A stretch of DNA of 64,000 nt from Streptomyces djakartensis (GTDB lineage Bacteria > Actinomycetota > Actinomycetes > Streptomycetales > Streptomycetaceae). The stretch's first letter is position 1. The number at the start of each line of letters is the position of its first letter. The position numbers and the translations under genes were made by a program. The notes under the pieces were generated by a model, which searched no databases, was not told the origin of the DNA, and saw only the letters and a list, made by a program, of their open reading frames with translations. Shown here one piece after another: positions 8,075 through 16,211 of this stretch. The DNA lies in contig NZ_BMWE01000016.1 in assembly GCF_014651075.1 (NCBI RefSeq), positions 62,001 through 126,000 of the forward strand. Reading direction: 5' to 3'.

Positions 8075-8989
8075 ATGCCCGTGCTCGAGGTGCGGCCCTT
8101 TCGCCGAGCCGACCGCGACCAGCTCACCGATCTGGTCAACATGCACGTCGCGGCCGTCGTCCCCGGCGTCTCCGTCTCCGTGAACACCGTCCTGGGCGGC
8201 CTGGAGCGGCAGCCCGGCGAATTCATCACCGACCCGTGGGTGGCCGAGCGGACGACGCTCGTCGCCGAGCAGCGCGGCCACGTCGTCGCCGCCGCGCACC
8301 TGCTGCGCTACCGCGCCGACGGCGAGGTCGGCGAGGCCTACCGGGACGCCGCCGGGATCGACTGGTTCGTGTGCCGTCCGGCGGCCTCCTTCTGGCCGGA
8401 CGCCGACCAGGCCGCGGACCTGCTGATGCGGGCGTGCCTGGCCCGGTTCGCCCGCTGGGACGTCCGCGTCCGGTACGCCGACGGCGCGCTGCCCGCCCCC
8501 CTCGTCTACGGCCTGCCCCGCAACTGGCCGCACATCCGGGCCGTCTACGAACGCGCGGGCTTCCGGCACGTCGGGGACACCGAGGTCGTCCTGATCACCC
8601 GCGTGGCCGACCTGCCGGAGCCCGAGCCCCGGCCGGGCGTCTCGGTCGAGCGCACGCTGGGGGAGTGCGGCACCCGTCTCACGGCCTGTGCCGGCACGCG
8701 CGTCCTCGGCTTCGTCGAGATCGACACGGGCCTGGCCCGCCCGGAACGCCACCCCCGCGCGGCCGGCCTGGCCGACATCGGGAATCTCCACGTCGAGCCC
8801 GCGCAGCAGGGCACCGGCCTCGAACACTGGCTGCTCGCCCAGGCCGGCGACTGGCTCCGCATGTGCGGCGTCGACCGGCTCGCCGCCTGCGAAACCGCCG
8901 GCGACGGCGCCGGGCTCGATCTCCTGACCAGCGCGGGCTTTCGCGAGCTGACGCGTACCGACCGGGGGTGGGAGCACCGCCCGGGGTGA
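8075..8989 (+). CDS. GNAT family N-acetyltransferase (two-lobed)
   Basis: A 304-residue protein starting 'VRPFRRADRDQLTDLVNMHV', a GNAT beta1-alpha1 start. The C-terminal lobe has 'IGNLHVEPAQQGTGLEHWLLAQAGDW', which resembles the acetyl-CoA loop (normally Q/RxxGxG/A) with a slightly degenerate final Gly. The length and two similar halves suggest a duplicated fold with one active lobe. The ATG at 8075 has GGAGG 6 nt upstream. The acceptor is unknown. Its stop lies 2 bp from the stop of the convergent VOC gene. Confidence 0.78.
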   Translation: MPVLEVRPFRRADRDQLTDLVNMHVAAVVPGVSVSVNTVLGGLERQPGEFITDPWVAERTTLVAEQRGHVVAAAHLLRYRADGEVGEAYRDAAGIDWFVCRPAASFWPDADQAADLLMRACLARFARWDVRVRYADGALPAPLVYGLPRNWPHIRAVYERAGFRHVGDTEVVLITRVADLPEPEPRPGVSVERTLGECGTRLTACAGTRVLGFVEIDTGLARPERHPRAAGLADIGNLHVEPAQQGTGLEHWLLAQAGDWLRMCGVDRLAACETAGDGAGLDLLTSAGFRELTRTDRGWEHRPG

Positions 8990-8991
8990 CC

Positions 8992-9384
8992 TCAGATGCC
9001 CGGCCGGTAGCGCATCGGATGGTCCGCCGGCACCTCCACCAGCACGATCGGCGTGCCGTCCGGGTCCTCGATCCACATCTCGACCAGGCCCCACGGCTCC
9101 TTCACCGGCGGCCGCGCGATCTCCACCCCTTTCGCACGGAGCTCCTCCCGGGCCGCGGCCACGTCGTCGACCTGAAGCCACAGCCGCGTGGCCGGCGCGG
9201 GGGGAGTCTCGGACCGCCCCGAGATCTCGAGGAAGCCGCCGCCGAGGAAGTAGACCGTGCCGCGTTCCGGGCCCGTGCCGAACTCCCGGTAGACGGGGAG
9301 CCCCAGCTGTTCGCCGTAGAAGGCCCGGGAACGCCCGGGATCGGTGGGGCGGAGCAGGATCCGGCTGCTGAGTACATGCACCAT
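8992..9384 (-). CDS. Single-domain VOC family protein
   Basis: A 130-residue single VOC domain: 'SSRILLRPTDPGRSRAFYGEQLGLPVYREFG' at the N-terminus, 'FLEISGRSE' in the middle and 'IEDPDGTPIVLVEVPADHP' at the end, with the E of 'IVLVEV' at the usual metal-ligand position. It may be a glyoxalase-like enzyme or a drug-sequestering protein. It converges on the GNAT gene (stops 2 bp apart) and is divergent from the next GNAT gene at 9468. Confidence 0.85.
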   Translation of the reverse strand: MVHVLSSRILLRPTDPGRSRAFYGEQLGLPVYREFGTGPERGTVYFLGGGFLEISGRSETPPAPATRLWLQVDDVAAAREELRAKGVEIARPPVKEPWGLVEMWIEDPDGTPIVLVEVPADHPMRYRPGI

Positions 9385-9467
9385 GCACGGGAGCCTAGTG
9401 CCGCGGCACTGTTGGGGGCGTTACCCTCTTCCGTGCTCGAGCCGCGCTCGGAAAGGGAGACGTACTC

Positions 9468-10010
9468 ATGGACACCGCCGCCACCGGACTGATCTTCCGC
9501 GACGCCTCCGACGCCGACGTGGACGAGCTGGTCGCGCTGATCGAATCGGCGTACCGGGGTGACGCCAGCCGGGTCGGGTGGACCACCGAGGCGGACATCC
9601 TGGAGGGGCAGCGGACCGACCCGGAGGGGGTGCGGGCCGTCATCAAGTCGCCGGACAGCCGGCTGCTGACGGTGGAGCGGGAGGGGCGGATCGTCGCCTG
9701 CTGCCAGCTCGAGCACCGCGGTGACCACGCCTACTTCGGGATGTTCGCGGTCAGCCCCCGACTGCAGGGCGCGGGTTTCGGCAAGGTGATCATGGCGGAG
9801 GCGGAGCGACAGGCCCGCGAGACGTGGGGCGTGACGGAGATGCACATGACCGTGATCTCCGTACGCGACGACCTGATCGCCTGGTACGAGCGCCGCGGCT
9901 ACCGCCGTACGGGACGGATGACCCCGTTCCCGTACGGCGACGAGCGCTTCGGCATACCCCGGCGAGACGACCTGCAGTTCGAGCTGCTGGTCAAGGAGCT
10001 CGTGCGATGA
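9468..10010 (+). CDS. GNAT family N-acetyltransferase
   Basis: A 180-residue single-domain acetyltransferase. It shows 'LIFRDASDADVDELVALIESAYRG', the core strand 'YFGMFAVSPRLQGAGFGKVIMAEAERQA' with the acetyl-CoA loop Q-G-A-G-F-G-K, and 'MTVISVRDDLIAWYERRGYRRTGRM', the typical C-terminal V-x-x-x-N/D...YE+xGF block. The ATG at 9468 lies in a region with the purine run GAAAGGGAGA upstream. The substrate is unknown. Its stop directly abuts the stop of the convergent glycerophosphodiesterase gene, with no spacer. Confidence 0.9.
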   Translation: MDTAATGLIFRDASDADVDELVALIESAYRGDASRVGWTTEADILEGQRTDPEGVRAVIKSPDSRLLTVEREGRIVACCQLEHRGDHAYFGMFAVSPRLQGAGFGKVIMAEAERQARETWGVTEMHMTVISVRDDLIAWYERRGYRRTGRMTPFPYGDERFGIPRRDDLQFELLVKELVR

Positions 10011-10730
10011 CTAGGCCGTGAAGCGGCCCGTGCGCTTGATGTCCGGGTGGTCGGTGGTGGCGCCGTCCAGCCCGAAGGCCCGGACGAGACGCAGATGGTC
10101 CTGCGTGTTCACCACCCAGCCGATGATGTTCAGGTCGGCCTTGCGCGCGTGCTCCACGATCTCCAGGGTCAGACGGCGGATGTTCAGGCAGACGGTCGCG
10201 GCACCGGCCGCGACGGCGCGTTCCACGATGTCGGTGCCGGTGGGGGTCCCCCCGCTCGAGTTCTTCCGAGAATGGCGGAGGCTGGAGATCAGCGCGGTGC
10301 GCACGCCCGGCACCAGGCGCTTGATCTCGGCGATCGCCTCGTCGTGGAACGAGGACACCTCGACCCGGCCGGCCAGGTCCCGTGCGTTCATCACCTCGGC
10401 CAGGGCCCGGGCCGCCTGCACATCCTTGATCTCCGCCTGGAGCGGCGCCTGAACGGCCTCCAGGACCTCCTCGAAGACCGGGACCCGCTCGCCGAGGCCG
10501 GCGTCCAGGGCCCGTAGCTCCGCGAGTGTCTTCTCGGCGATCGGACCGGTGCCGTCGGTCGTGCGGTCCACGTCCGTGTCGTGCATGACGACGAGCGCGC
10601 CGTCCTTGCTCAGATGCAGATCGAGTTCGATGGCGTCGAGACCGGCCTCCTGGGCGGCGACGAAGGACCGGAGGGTGTTCTCGGGCTCCACACCCATGAC
10701 TCCGCGGTGACCGATGGTGAGGAAGTTCAA
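10011..10730 (-). CDS. Glycerophosphodiester phosphodiesterase
   Basis: A 239-residue GDPD-family TIM barrel. The catalytic signatures are near the start: 'GHRGVMGVEPENTLRSF' (HRG...PENT), 'IELDLHLSKDG' (metal-binding E and D) and 'VVMHDTDVDRTT' (general-acid His). It hydrolyses glycerophosphodiesters to glycerol-3-phosphate and an alcohol. There is no signal peptide, so it is probably cytosolic. The start is a TTG at 10730 with GAAGAGAG upstream, giving 'MNFLTIGHRG'; the frame extends further upstream but that extension has no family-like sequence. Confidence 0.88.
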   Translation of the reverse strand: MNFLTIGHRGVMGVEPENTLRSFVAAQEAGLDAIELDLHLSKDGALVVMHDTDVDRTTDGTGPIAEKTLAELRALDAGLGERVPVFEEVLEAVQAPLQAEIKDVQAARALAEVMNARDLAGRVEVSSFHDEAIAEIKRLVPGVRTALISSLRHSRKNSSGGTPTGTDIVERAVAAGAATVCLNIRRLTLEIVEHARKADLNIIGWVVNTQDHLRLVRAFGLDGATTDHPDIKRTGRFTA

Positions 10731-10824
10731 GACGCGACTCTCTTCCGTCGACAGGCGGCACTGGGGGCCTTGCGGCCCACCTGGACCGTATCGCCTGTGG
10801 CCACCCCCTGCAGAGGGAGAGGGC

Positions 10825-10899
10825 ATGGCTGACGCACATACGGGCACAAGCATGACCGGCAGGAAAAAGTGCGGTGAAGGCCCCTGTGAGGCAGGATAA
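10825..10899 (+). CDS. Candidate 24-residue small protein or leader peptide
   Basis: ATG at 10825 follows the strong ribosome-binding stretch GGGAGAGGGC and encodes a 24-residue peptide, M-A-D-A-H-T-G-T ending K-K-C-G-E-G-P-C-E-A-G, closed by TAA. It lies in the 250-bp gap between the divergent glycerophosphodiesterase gene and the DUF6421 operon, on the operon's strand. The two cysteines spaced C-x4-C and the good ribosome site suggest a leader or small protein. Without comparative data it remains a candidate. Confidence 0.4.
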   Translation: MADAHTGTSMTGRKKCGEGPCEAG

Positions 10900-10980
10900 T
10901 TTCCTGAGGCCGCCCTTGCTGGAAGGAACCTCGCGTGTATACGGTCTGCACACGTGAGATTCTCCCGTGGAGGATGGGAC

Positions 10981-12378
10981 ATGACGGAAATTCTTGTGCA
11001 GGTGGGTTCGGAGGAGCGGGTTCCTCCCGTGGCCAGGGTGGTGGAGCACCCGGCATGGCCCGTGCTCAAGGATGCCGTGGAGCGGATCCGGCCATGGCAG
11101 TCCAAGGACGGGTCGATCGACTTCGGCGCCGAGGGCGCCCCGGACCGCGCCGATGCCGAGCACGCCGTCCGCCAGGTCGCCGACGCGGTCCAGCAGCTCT
11201 CCCCGCTGCTCCCGCACGACCGTGACTACCACGAGGCCCTGGTGACGGACCTCGGCCGGTGGGCGGACGGCGGCTTCCAGGTGCCCGACTTCCTCGACTC
11301 GCTGCTGGCCTTCCAGCCGGCCGCCCACCGCGCCGACGGCCTGCAGCACCTGGTCGTCTTCCCGATGTACACGCAGAACGGCAACCCGGACCGCAACCTG
11401 GAAGCGGTCGTGCTGCGCATGGTCTGGCCGCAGTGGCTGGCCGAACTGGAGCGCACGCGCTACGACAACCCGCTCTTCTGCGGCATCAAGTTCGAGGACT
11501 TCACGTCCGGTTACGACACCAACTCGGCCGTCCTCTTCCCCGAGACCATCGCCGTGCGCGAGGCGCCGGAACGGTTCTCCTGGGGCGGCATCTTCTGCGA
11601 CCGCGAGGCCGCCCGCTTCCGCCGTGTCACGGCCGCCGCCGTCGACATCCTGGGCCTGGAGCTGCCGGAGGACGTCGCCGCGATGGTGCACGACCAGAAG
11701 CGCTGCGAGGAGGCCTTCGTCCTGTGGGACATGGTCCACGACCGCACCCACAGCCACGGTGACCTGCCCTTCGACCCGTTCATGATCAAGCAGCGCCAGC
11801 CGTTCTGGATGTACGGCCTGGAGGAGCTGCGCTGCGACCTCACCGCCTTCAAGGAGGCCGTGAAGCTCGCCCAGGACGGCGTACCGCAGGCCCGTGACGT
11901 GCAGGTCGCGGTCCTCTTCGACCGCATGTTCCGCTTCCCGGTCACCGGCGAGCGGGTCCGCAACTACGACGGCCTCGGCGGCCAGCTCCTCTTCGCCTAC
12001 CTGCACAAGCACGACGTCGTCCGCTGGACCGACAACAAGCTCACCATCGACTGGGAGCGTGCCCCGCGGGTCACCAACCAGCTGTGCGCCGAGATCGAGC
12101 AGCTGTACCGCGACGGCATCGACCGCCCCAAGCTCGTCCACTGGTTCGCCGGCTACGAGCTGGTCTCCACCTACCTCGCCCCGCACCCGGGCTCGAAGTG
12201 GGCCAAGGGCCCCGACGCGCTCGACGTGACACAGCCGCCCCGGAAACTCGTCGATGACGTGCTTCCGGACGAGTTTCCGCTGAGCATGTTCTATGAGGCA
12301 CTGTCCAAGAAGCTCAAGAACGTGATCGCCTCCACCAAGGGCATCACGGCGGACGGCGCCGAGCGGATCGCCGCGTGA
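10981..12378 (+). CDS. DUF6421 family protein
   Basis: A 465-residue soluble protein matching, from memory, the actinobacterial DUF6421 family. Visible conserved blocks are 'RIRPWQSKDGSIDF', 'LQHLVVFPMYTQNGNPDRNLEAV', 'KFEDFTSGYDTNSAVLFPET', and a His-rich segment near residue 260, 'MVHDRTHSHGDLPFDPFM', that could bind metal. No known catalytic fold is recognisable. The ATG at 10981 has GGAGG 7 nt upstream. It leads a three-gene operon with an SDR (51-bp gap) and a threonine aldolase (overlap), so a role with the amino-acid aldolase is possible but unproven. Confidence 0.82.
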   Translation: MTEILVQVGSEERVPPVARVVEHPAWPVLKDAVERIRPWQSKDGSIDFGAEGAPDRADAEHAVRQVADAVQQLSPLLPHDRDYHEALVTDLGRWADGGFQVPDFLDSLLAFQPAAHRADGLQHLVVFPMYTQNGNPDRNLEAVVLRMVWPQWLAELERTRYDNPLFCGIKFEDFTSGYDTNSAVLFPETIAVREAPERFSWGGIFCDREAARFRRVTAAAVDILGLELPEDVAAMVHDQKRCEEAFVLWDMVHDRTHSHGDLPFDPFMIKQRQPFWMYGLEELRCDLTAFKEAVKLAQDGVPQARDVQVAVLFDRMFRFPVTGERVRNYDGLGGQLLFAYLHKHDVVRWTDNKLTIDWERAPRVTNQLCAEIEQLYRDGIDRPKLVHWFAGYELVSTYLAPHPGSKWAKGPDALDVTQPPRKLVDDVLPDEFPLSMFYEALSKKLKNVIASTKGITADGAERIAA

Positions 12379-12428
12379 GCGGCGGCACCGTGCGCGCGAC
12401 CGGGAACACTGCTCAGGAGGCGAAGAAG

Positions 12429-13178
12429 ATGGCGGGGAACGGAGCTCTCAGCGGTGCGGTGATCGCGGTGGCCGGCGCGGGCGGCCCCGCCGGCCGGGCG
12501 GCGCTGCTCAGGCTGGCCGAGGCGGGCGCGACCGTCGCGGCGGCGGACAACGATCCCGAGCGGCTCGCGGAGGCCGTGGACGCGGCGCGTTACGCCTCGG
12601 GCGGCGCCACCGTCACCGGCGAACCGGTCGACCTGCTGGACCTGCGGTCCACCCGTGACTGGGCGAGCCACATCGAGAAGGACTTCGGCCGCGTCGACGG
12701 CCTGGTCCACCTCGTCGGCGGCTGGCGCGGCAGCGAGACCTTCATCAAGACGAGCCTCGACGACTGGGACTTCCTGGAGCTGCTGCTGATCCGCACCGTG
12801 CAGCACACCTCCCTCGCCTTCTACGAGAGCCTCCAGCGCAGTGACCGCGGCCGGTACGTACTGATCAGCGCCGCCGGTGCCTCGAAGCCCACCGCGGGCA
12901 ACGCCTCGTACGCCGCCGCCAAGGCCGCGGCCGAGGCCTGGACGCTCGCCCTGGCCGACGCCTTCCGCAAGGCCGGGGGCCCCGAGGGCCCGACCTCGGC
13001 GGCCACCATCCTGGTGGTGAAGGCGCTGGTGCACGACGCGATGCGCGCCGACCGCCCCAACGCGAAGTTCGCGGGCTTCACCGACGTCGACGACCTGGCC
13101 GAGGCCATCGCCGAGGTCTGGGAGAAGCCCGCCGCCGAAGTGAACGGAAACCGTCTGTGGCTCACCGAGAAGCCGTGA
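12429..13178 (+). CDS. SDR family oxidoreductase
   Basis: A 249-residue Rossmann-fold short-chain dehydrogenase. The nucleotide loop reads 'VAGAGGPAGRAALLRLAEAG' (a Gly-rich loop unlike the classical TGxxxGxG), with 'LVHLVGGWRG' in place of NAG, and the catalytic set S-x-n-Y-x-x-x-K in 'LISAAGASKPTAGNASYAAAKAA'. The ATG at 12429 has AGGAGG 8 nt upstream. The C-terminus overlaps the start of the threonine aldolase gene (GTGA). The operon position suggests it acts on a product or substrate of the aldolase; the substrate is unknown. Confidence 0.88.
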   Translation: MAGNGALSGAVIAVAGAGGPAGRAALLRLAEAGATVAAADNDPERLAEAVDAARYASGGATVTGEPVDLLDLRSTRDWASHIEKDFGRVDGLVHLVGGWRGSETFIKTSLDDWDFLELLLIRTVQHTSLAFYESLQRSDRGRYVLISAAGASKPTAGNASYAAAKAAAEAWTLALADAFRKAGGPEGPTSAATILVVKALVHDAMRADRPNAKFAGFTDVDDLAEAIAEVWEKPAAEVNGNRLWLTEKP

Positions 13179-14245
13179 ACCCGCCCAAGACCGACGCGCG
13201 TCGCCATCACGACCCCGAAGTCCGCGGTTTCGCCAGCGACAACTACGCCGGGGCCCACCCGGAGGTACTCGCCGCGCTGGCCCTGGCCAACGGCGGACAC
13301 CAGGTGTCCTACGGCGAGGACGCCTACACCGACAACCTCCAGAGCGTCGTGCGCAGCCACTTCGGCCCCACCGCCGAGGCGTTCCCGGTGTTCAACGGCA
13401 CCGGCGCCAACGTGGTCGCCCTCCAGGCGGTCACCGACCGCTGGGGCGCGGTGATCTGTGCCGAGAGCGCGCACATCAACGTCGACGAGTGCGGGGCGCC
13501 CGAGCGGGTCGGCGGCCTGAAGCTGCTGACCGTGCCGACACCGGACGGCAAGCTCACCCCCGAGCTGATCGACCGGCAGGCGTACGGCTGGGACGACGAG
13601 CACCGCGCCATGCCGCAGGTCGTCTCCATCGCCCAGGCCACCGAACTCGGCACGGTCTACACGCCGGAGGAGATACACGCCCTGTGCGAGCACGCCCACG
13701 CGCACGGCATGAAGGTGCACCTGGACGGCTCCCGGCTGGCCAACGCCGCCGCCACCCTGGACGTCCCGATGCGGACGCTCTCCAACGCCGCGGGTGTCGA
13801 CATCCTCTCCCTGGGCGGGACGAAGAACGGCGCCCTGTTCGGCGAGGCGGTGGTGGTGATCAACCAGGACGGCGTCCGTCACATGAAGCACCTGCGCAAG
13901 CTGTCCATGCAGCTCGCCTCCAAGATGCGCTTCGTGTCGGTGCAGTTCGAGGCCCTGCTCGCCCGGGACCTGTGGCTGCGCAACGCCCGCCACTCCAATG
14001 AGATGGCCCAGCGCCTCGCCGAGGGCGTGCGTTCCGTGCACGGGGTGGAGATCCTGTACCCCGTGCAGGCCAACGCCGTGTTCGCGCGCCTGCCGCACGA
14101 CGTGAGCGAACGCCTCCAGAAGCGCTTCCGCTTCTATTTCTGGGACGAGGCCGCGGGTGTCGTCCGCTGGATGTGCGCCTTCGACACGACCGAGGACGAC
14201 GTGGACGCGTTCGTCGCGGCGCTCAAGGAGGAGATGGCCCGCTGA
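13175..14245 (+). CDS. Threonine aldolase-family PLP enzyme
   Basis: A 356-residue fold-type I PLP enzyme of the low-specificity threonine aldolase family, which cleaves L-threonine/allo-threonine to glycine and acetaldehyde. Visible signatures are 'FASDNYAGAHPEVL' at the N-terminus, 'FNGTGANVVAL' (phosphate site), His100 in 'ICAESAHINVDECGAPE' (stacks on PLP), 'HLDGSRLANAA' (D184 and R187) and the Schiff-base lysine K217 in 'SLGGTKNGALFGEAV'. The GTG at 13175 overlaps the SDR stop; a GTG 18 nt further up is possible. It ends the DUF6421 operon just before a strong terminator. Confidence 0.92.
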   Translation: MNPPKTDARRHHDPEVRGFASDNYAGAHPEVLAALALANGGHQVSYGEDAYTDNLQSVVRSHFGPTAEAFPVFNGTGANVVALQAVTDRWGAVICAESAHINVDECGAPERVGGLKLLTVPTPDGKLTPELIDRQAYGWDDEHRAMPQVVSIAQATELGTVYTPEEIHALCEHAHAHGMKVHLDGSRLANAAATLDVPMRTLSNAAGVDILSLGGTKNGALFGEAVVVINQDGVRHMKHLRKLSMQLASKMRFVSVQFEALLARDLWLRNARHSNEMAQRLAEGVRSVHGVEILYPVQANAVFARLPHDVSERLQKRFRFYFWDEAAGVVRWMCAFDTTEDDVDAFVAALKEEMAR

Positions 14246-14255
14246 CGCTCCCAGA

Positions 14256-14311
14256 GCGCTCTGAGGCGGCAAGCCCCCCCCGGCCGGGGGGGGCTTGCCG
14301 CCTCAGAGCGC
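14256..14311. terminator. Perfect 56-nt palindrome, bidirectional terminator
   Basis: Bases 14256-14281 and 14286-14311 are perfect 26-bp arms around a GGCC centre that is itself self-complementary, with an 8C/8G run next to the loop. It lies between the convergent threonine aldolase and acyltransferase genes and includes the last codons and stop of the acyltransferase gene. The stem would end transcripts from both sides. No U-tract is needed for typical Streptomyces terminators. Confidence 0.85.
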
Positions 14312-15031
14312 CTCGGCCGCCTTCACCTGCTCCGGCGTCGGCGCGGTGCCGCCGAGGTGCGCCGGCATCCACCACGTGTCGTCCGGGCCCTTCGGGCGCA
14401 CCGGGTAGGCGCGCTGGGCGGCCTCGAGGAGTTCCTGCACGCGCTCGCGCAGCTGGCGGGTGATGGCGCCCGCGTACTTGTCGCGGGAGGCCTCGATCGC
14501 CTCGCCGACCCGGATCGTGATGGGGATGTGACTCCGCTTGAAATTGCGGGGGTGCCCCTTGGTCCACAGCCGCTGAGTGCCCCACACCGCCATCGGGACC
14601 AGCGGCACGCCGGCCTCCTGCGCCAGGCGCGCGGCGCCCGACTTGAAGCTCTTCAGCGTGAACGACGGCGAGATGGTCGCCTCCGGGAAGACCCCGACGA
14701 TCTCGCCCGACCGCAGCGAGTCCAGGGCGTGCGCGTAGGCCGCCTCGCCCTGCTTGCGGTCCACGGGGATGTGCTTCATCCCGCGCATCAGCGGGCCCGA
14801 GATCCTGTGGCGGAAGACGGACTCCTTCGCCATGAACCGCACCAGACGCTTCTGCGGCAGCGCCGCCAGGCCGTTGAAGACGAAGTCCAGGTAGCTGATG
14901 TGGTTGCTCACCAGCACGGCGCCGCCCGAGCGCGGGATGTTCTCCGAACCCTGGCAGTCGATCTTGAGGTCCCACACCTTGAAGAGCGTGCGGGCGAAAC
15001 CGACGACGGGACGGTAGACGAGCTCTGCCAT
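14303..15031 (-). CDS. plsC: 1-acyl-glycerol-3-phosphate acyltransferase-like (PlsC) protein
   Basis: A 242-residue acyltransferase with the PlsC motifs in order: NHISYLD with H44 and D49 (NHx4D catalytic pair), 'MAKESVFRHRISGPLMRGMKHIPVDR' (substrate-binding block II) and FPEAT at 114-118. It would move an acyl chain to lysophosphatidate at the inner membrane face in phospholipid synthesis; Streptomyces has several paralogues, so the symbol is by family. The ATG at 15031 is preceded by AGGAAGGG. Its stop codon lies inside the palindromic terminator. Confidence 0.88.
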   Translation of the reverse strand: MAELVYRPVVGFARTLFKVWDLKIDCQGSENIPRSGGAVLVSNHISYLDFVFNGLAALPQKRLVRFMAKESVFRHRISGPLMRGMKHIPVDRKQGEAAYAHALDSLRSGEIVGVFPEATISPSFTLKSFKSGAARLAQEAGVPLVPMAVWGTQRLWTKGHPRNFKRSHIPITIRVGEAIEASRDKYAGAITRQLRERVQELLEAAQRAYPVRPKGPDDTWWMPAHLGGTAPTPEQVKAAEAL

Positions 15032-15219
15032 GGGCGGGTCGGACCCTTCCTGCTCTGCCTGGGAAGGGATTCCCAGTGAAGAAGTTACGCAGCCGTAGGT
15101 TTGCGGCTTGTCGCAGATCGTGCCCCAAGAACGGCCGGGTAGCCAGTCCTCGTGCCCGCGCGCGGCGAGATTCTCGTCACGTCACCTCCCGGACTCCACC
15201 TCGGGCTTTTACGGCCCCA

Positions 15220-15636
15220 TTACTCCGCGGGCACCGTCACCCGTCGCACGAGCAGGTACAACTCGCATCCCAGGCAGTACCCGAACGCCGCGTTCAGGAA
15301 CGCGGCGGCCAGTGCCGCGCCCGTCGCCGCGAGCCCCAGCCAGCCGGGCCCCAGCGTGTAGCCGACGAGACCGAGCCCGGCGAAAAGCAGCCCGACCGCC
15401 TGAGCGAAGCGCGGCGGTTCGGGCGCCTCGAACCCGGTCGGCGGCCCGAGCCGCGGCCGCACGGCCGCGCGGAACAGCCGGCCGTACGGTGACCGGCTCA
15501 CCCCGCCCGCGGCGCCCAGCAGGAAGGCGAACGTCTGCCAGGCCAGCAGCCACACGCTCCCGGTGACCAGAACGACCGCCAGGACGACGGTCGTCACGGC
15601 CGCACCGAAGCGCGGCCCTCTTGCGTCGATGTCCAT
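15220..15636 (-). CDS. DUF4395 family membrane protein
   Basis: A 138-residue membrane protein with about four hydrophobic segments and the conserved C-terminal cysteine pair in 'NAAFGYCLGCELYLL', typical of DUF4395. The start ATG at 15636 gives M-D-I-D-A-R-G-P-R-F and has only a weak ribosome site. It is divergent from a thioredoxin gene 78 bp away; the pairing of a membrane CxxC-type protein with a thioredoxin suggests a thiol or sulfur relay, which is an inference. Function is not established. Confidence 0.8.
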   Translation of the reverse strand: MDIDARGPRFGAAVTTVVLAVVLVTGSVWLLAWQTFAFLLGAAGGVSRSPYGRLFRAAVRPRLGPPTGFEAPEPPRFAQAVGLLFAGLGLVGYTLGPGWLGLAATGAALAAAFLNAAFGYCLGCELYLLVRRVTVPAE

Positions 15637-15714
15637 GGGAACCAAGCATTCCGCATCGCGGCCCCTGTGCAGGGGCGGGAATCTTTGCGGTCTCGTGAAC
15701 GCTTGCAGTGGGTG

Positions 15715-16128
15715 ATGACCGGACTGGTGGTGTGCGTGGCGGTGCTCGCGGCGGCGAGCGCCTGCGGAGTGCTGCAACGGCGGCGGAGCGGGAGAGTGCG
15801 GGTGCGCGGGCGGGACGACGGCAAGCGGCTGGACGCGTCGGAGCTGGGCGCGGAACTCGGCGAGCGGGCCACGCTCGTACAGTTCTCCAGCGCGTTCTGC
15901 GCGCCCTGCCGGGCGACCCGGCGGGTGCTCGGCGAGGTCGCCGGCATGGTTTTGGGGGTGGCCCACGTCGAGATCGACGCCGAGGCCCACCTGGACCTCG
16001 TGCGACGGCTGGACATCCTCAAGACCCCGACCGTGCTGGTCCTGGACGCCGACGGCCGGGTGGTGCGGCGGGCCACCGGCCAGCCCCGCAAGGCCGACGT
16101 GATCGCCGCGCTGGGGGAGGCGGTATGA
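15715..16128 (+). CDS. Membrane-anchored thioredoxin-fold protein
   Basis: A 137-residue protein with an N-terminal hydrophobic anchor (residues 2-20), a thioredoxin domain with active-site C62-A-P-C65 in 'QFSSAFCAPCRATRR' and the cis-proline loop 'ILKTPTVLVLDADGRVVRR'. The CAPC redox pair is like that of TlpA/thioredoxin reductants. I chose the ATG at 15715; a GTG at 15667 would add Arg-rich residues. Its divergent neighbour is the cysteine-containing DUF4395 membrane protein, so the two may act in one redox process. Confidence 0.87.
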   Translation: MTGLVVCVAVLAAASACGVLQRRRSGRVRVRGRDDGKRLDASELGAELGERATLVQFSSAFCAPCRATRRVLGEVAGMVLGVAHVEIDAEAHLDLVRRLDILKTPTVLVLDADGRVVRRATGQPRKADVIAALGEAV

Positions 16129-16211
16129 GCCGGGTGACGCGGGCAGTGAGTCATCTCCCACATCACGGAACGGACTTGACTGCGCGAACCATTTATCGTC
16201 AGCCTGACCCC

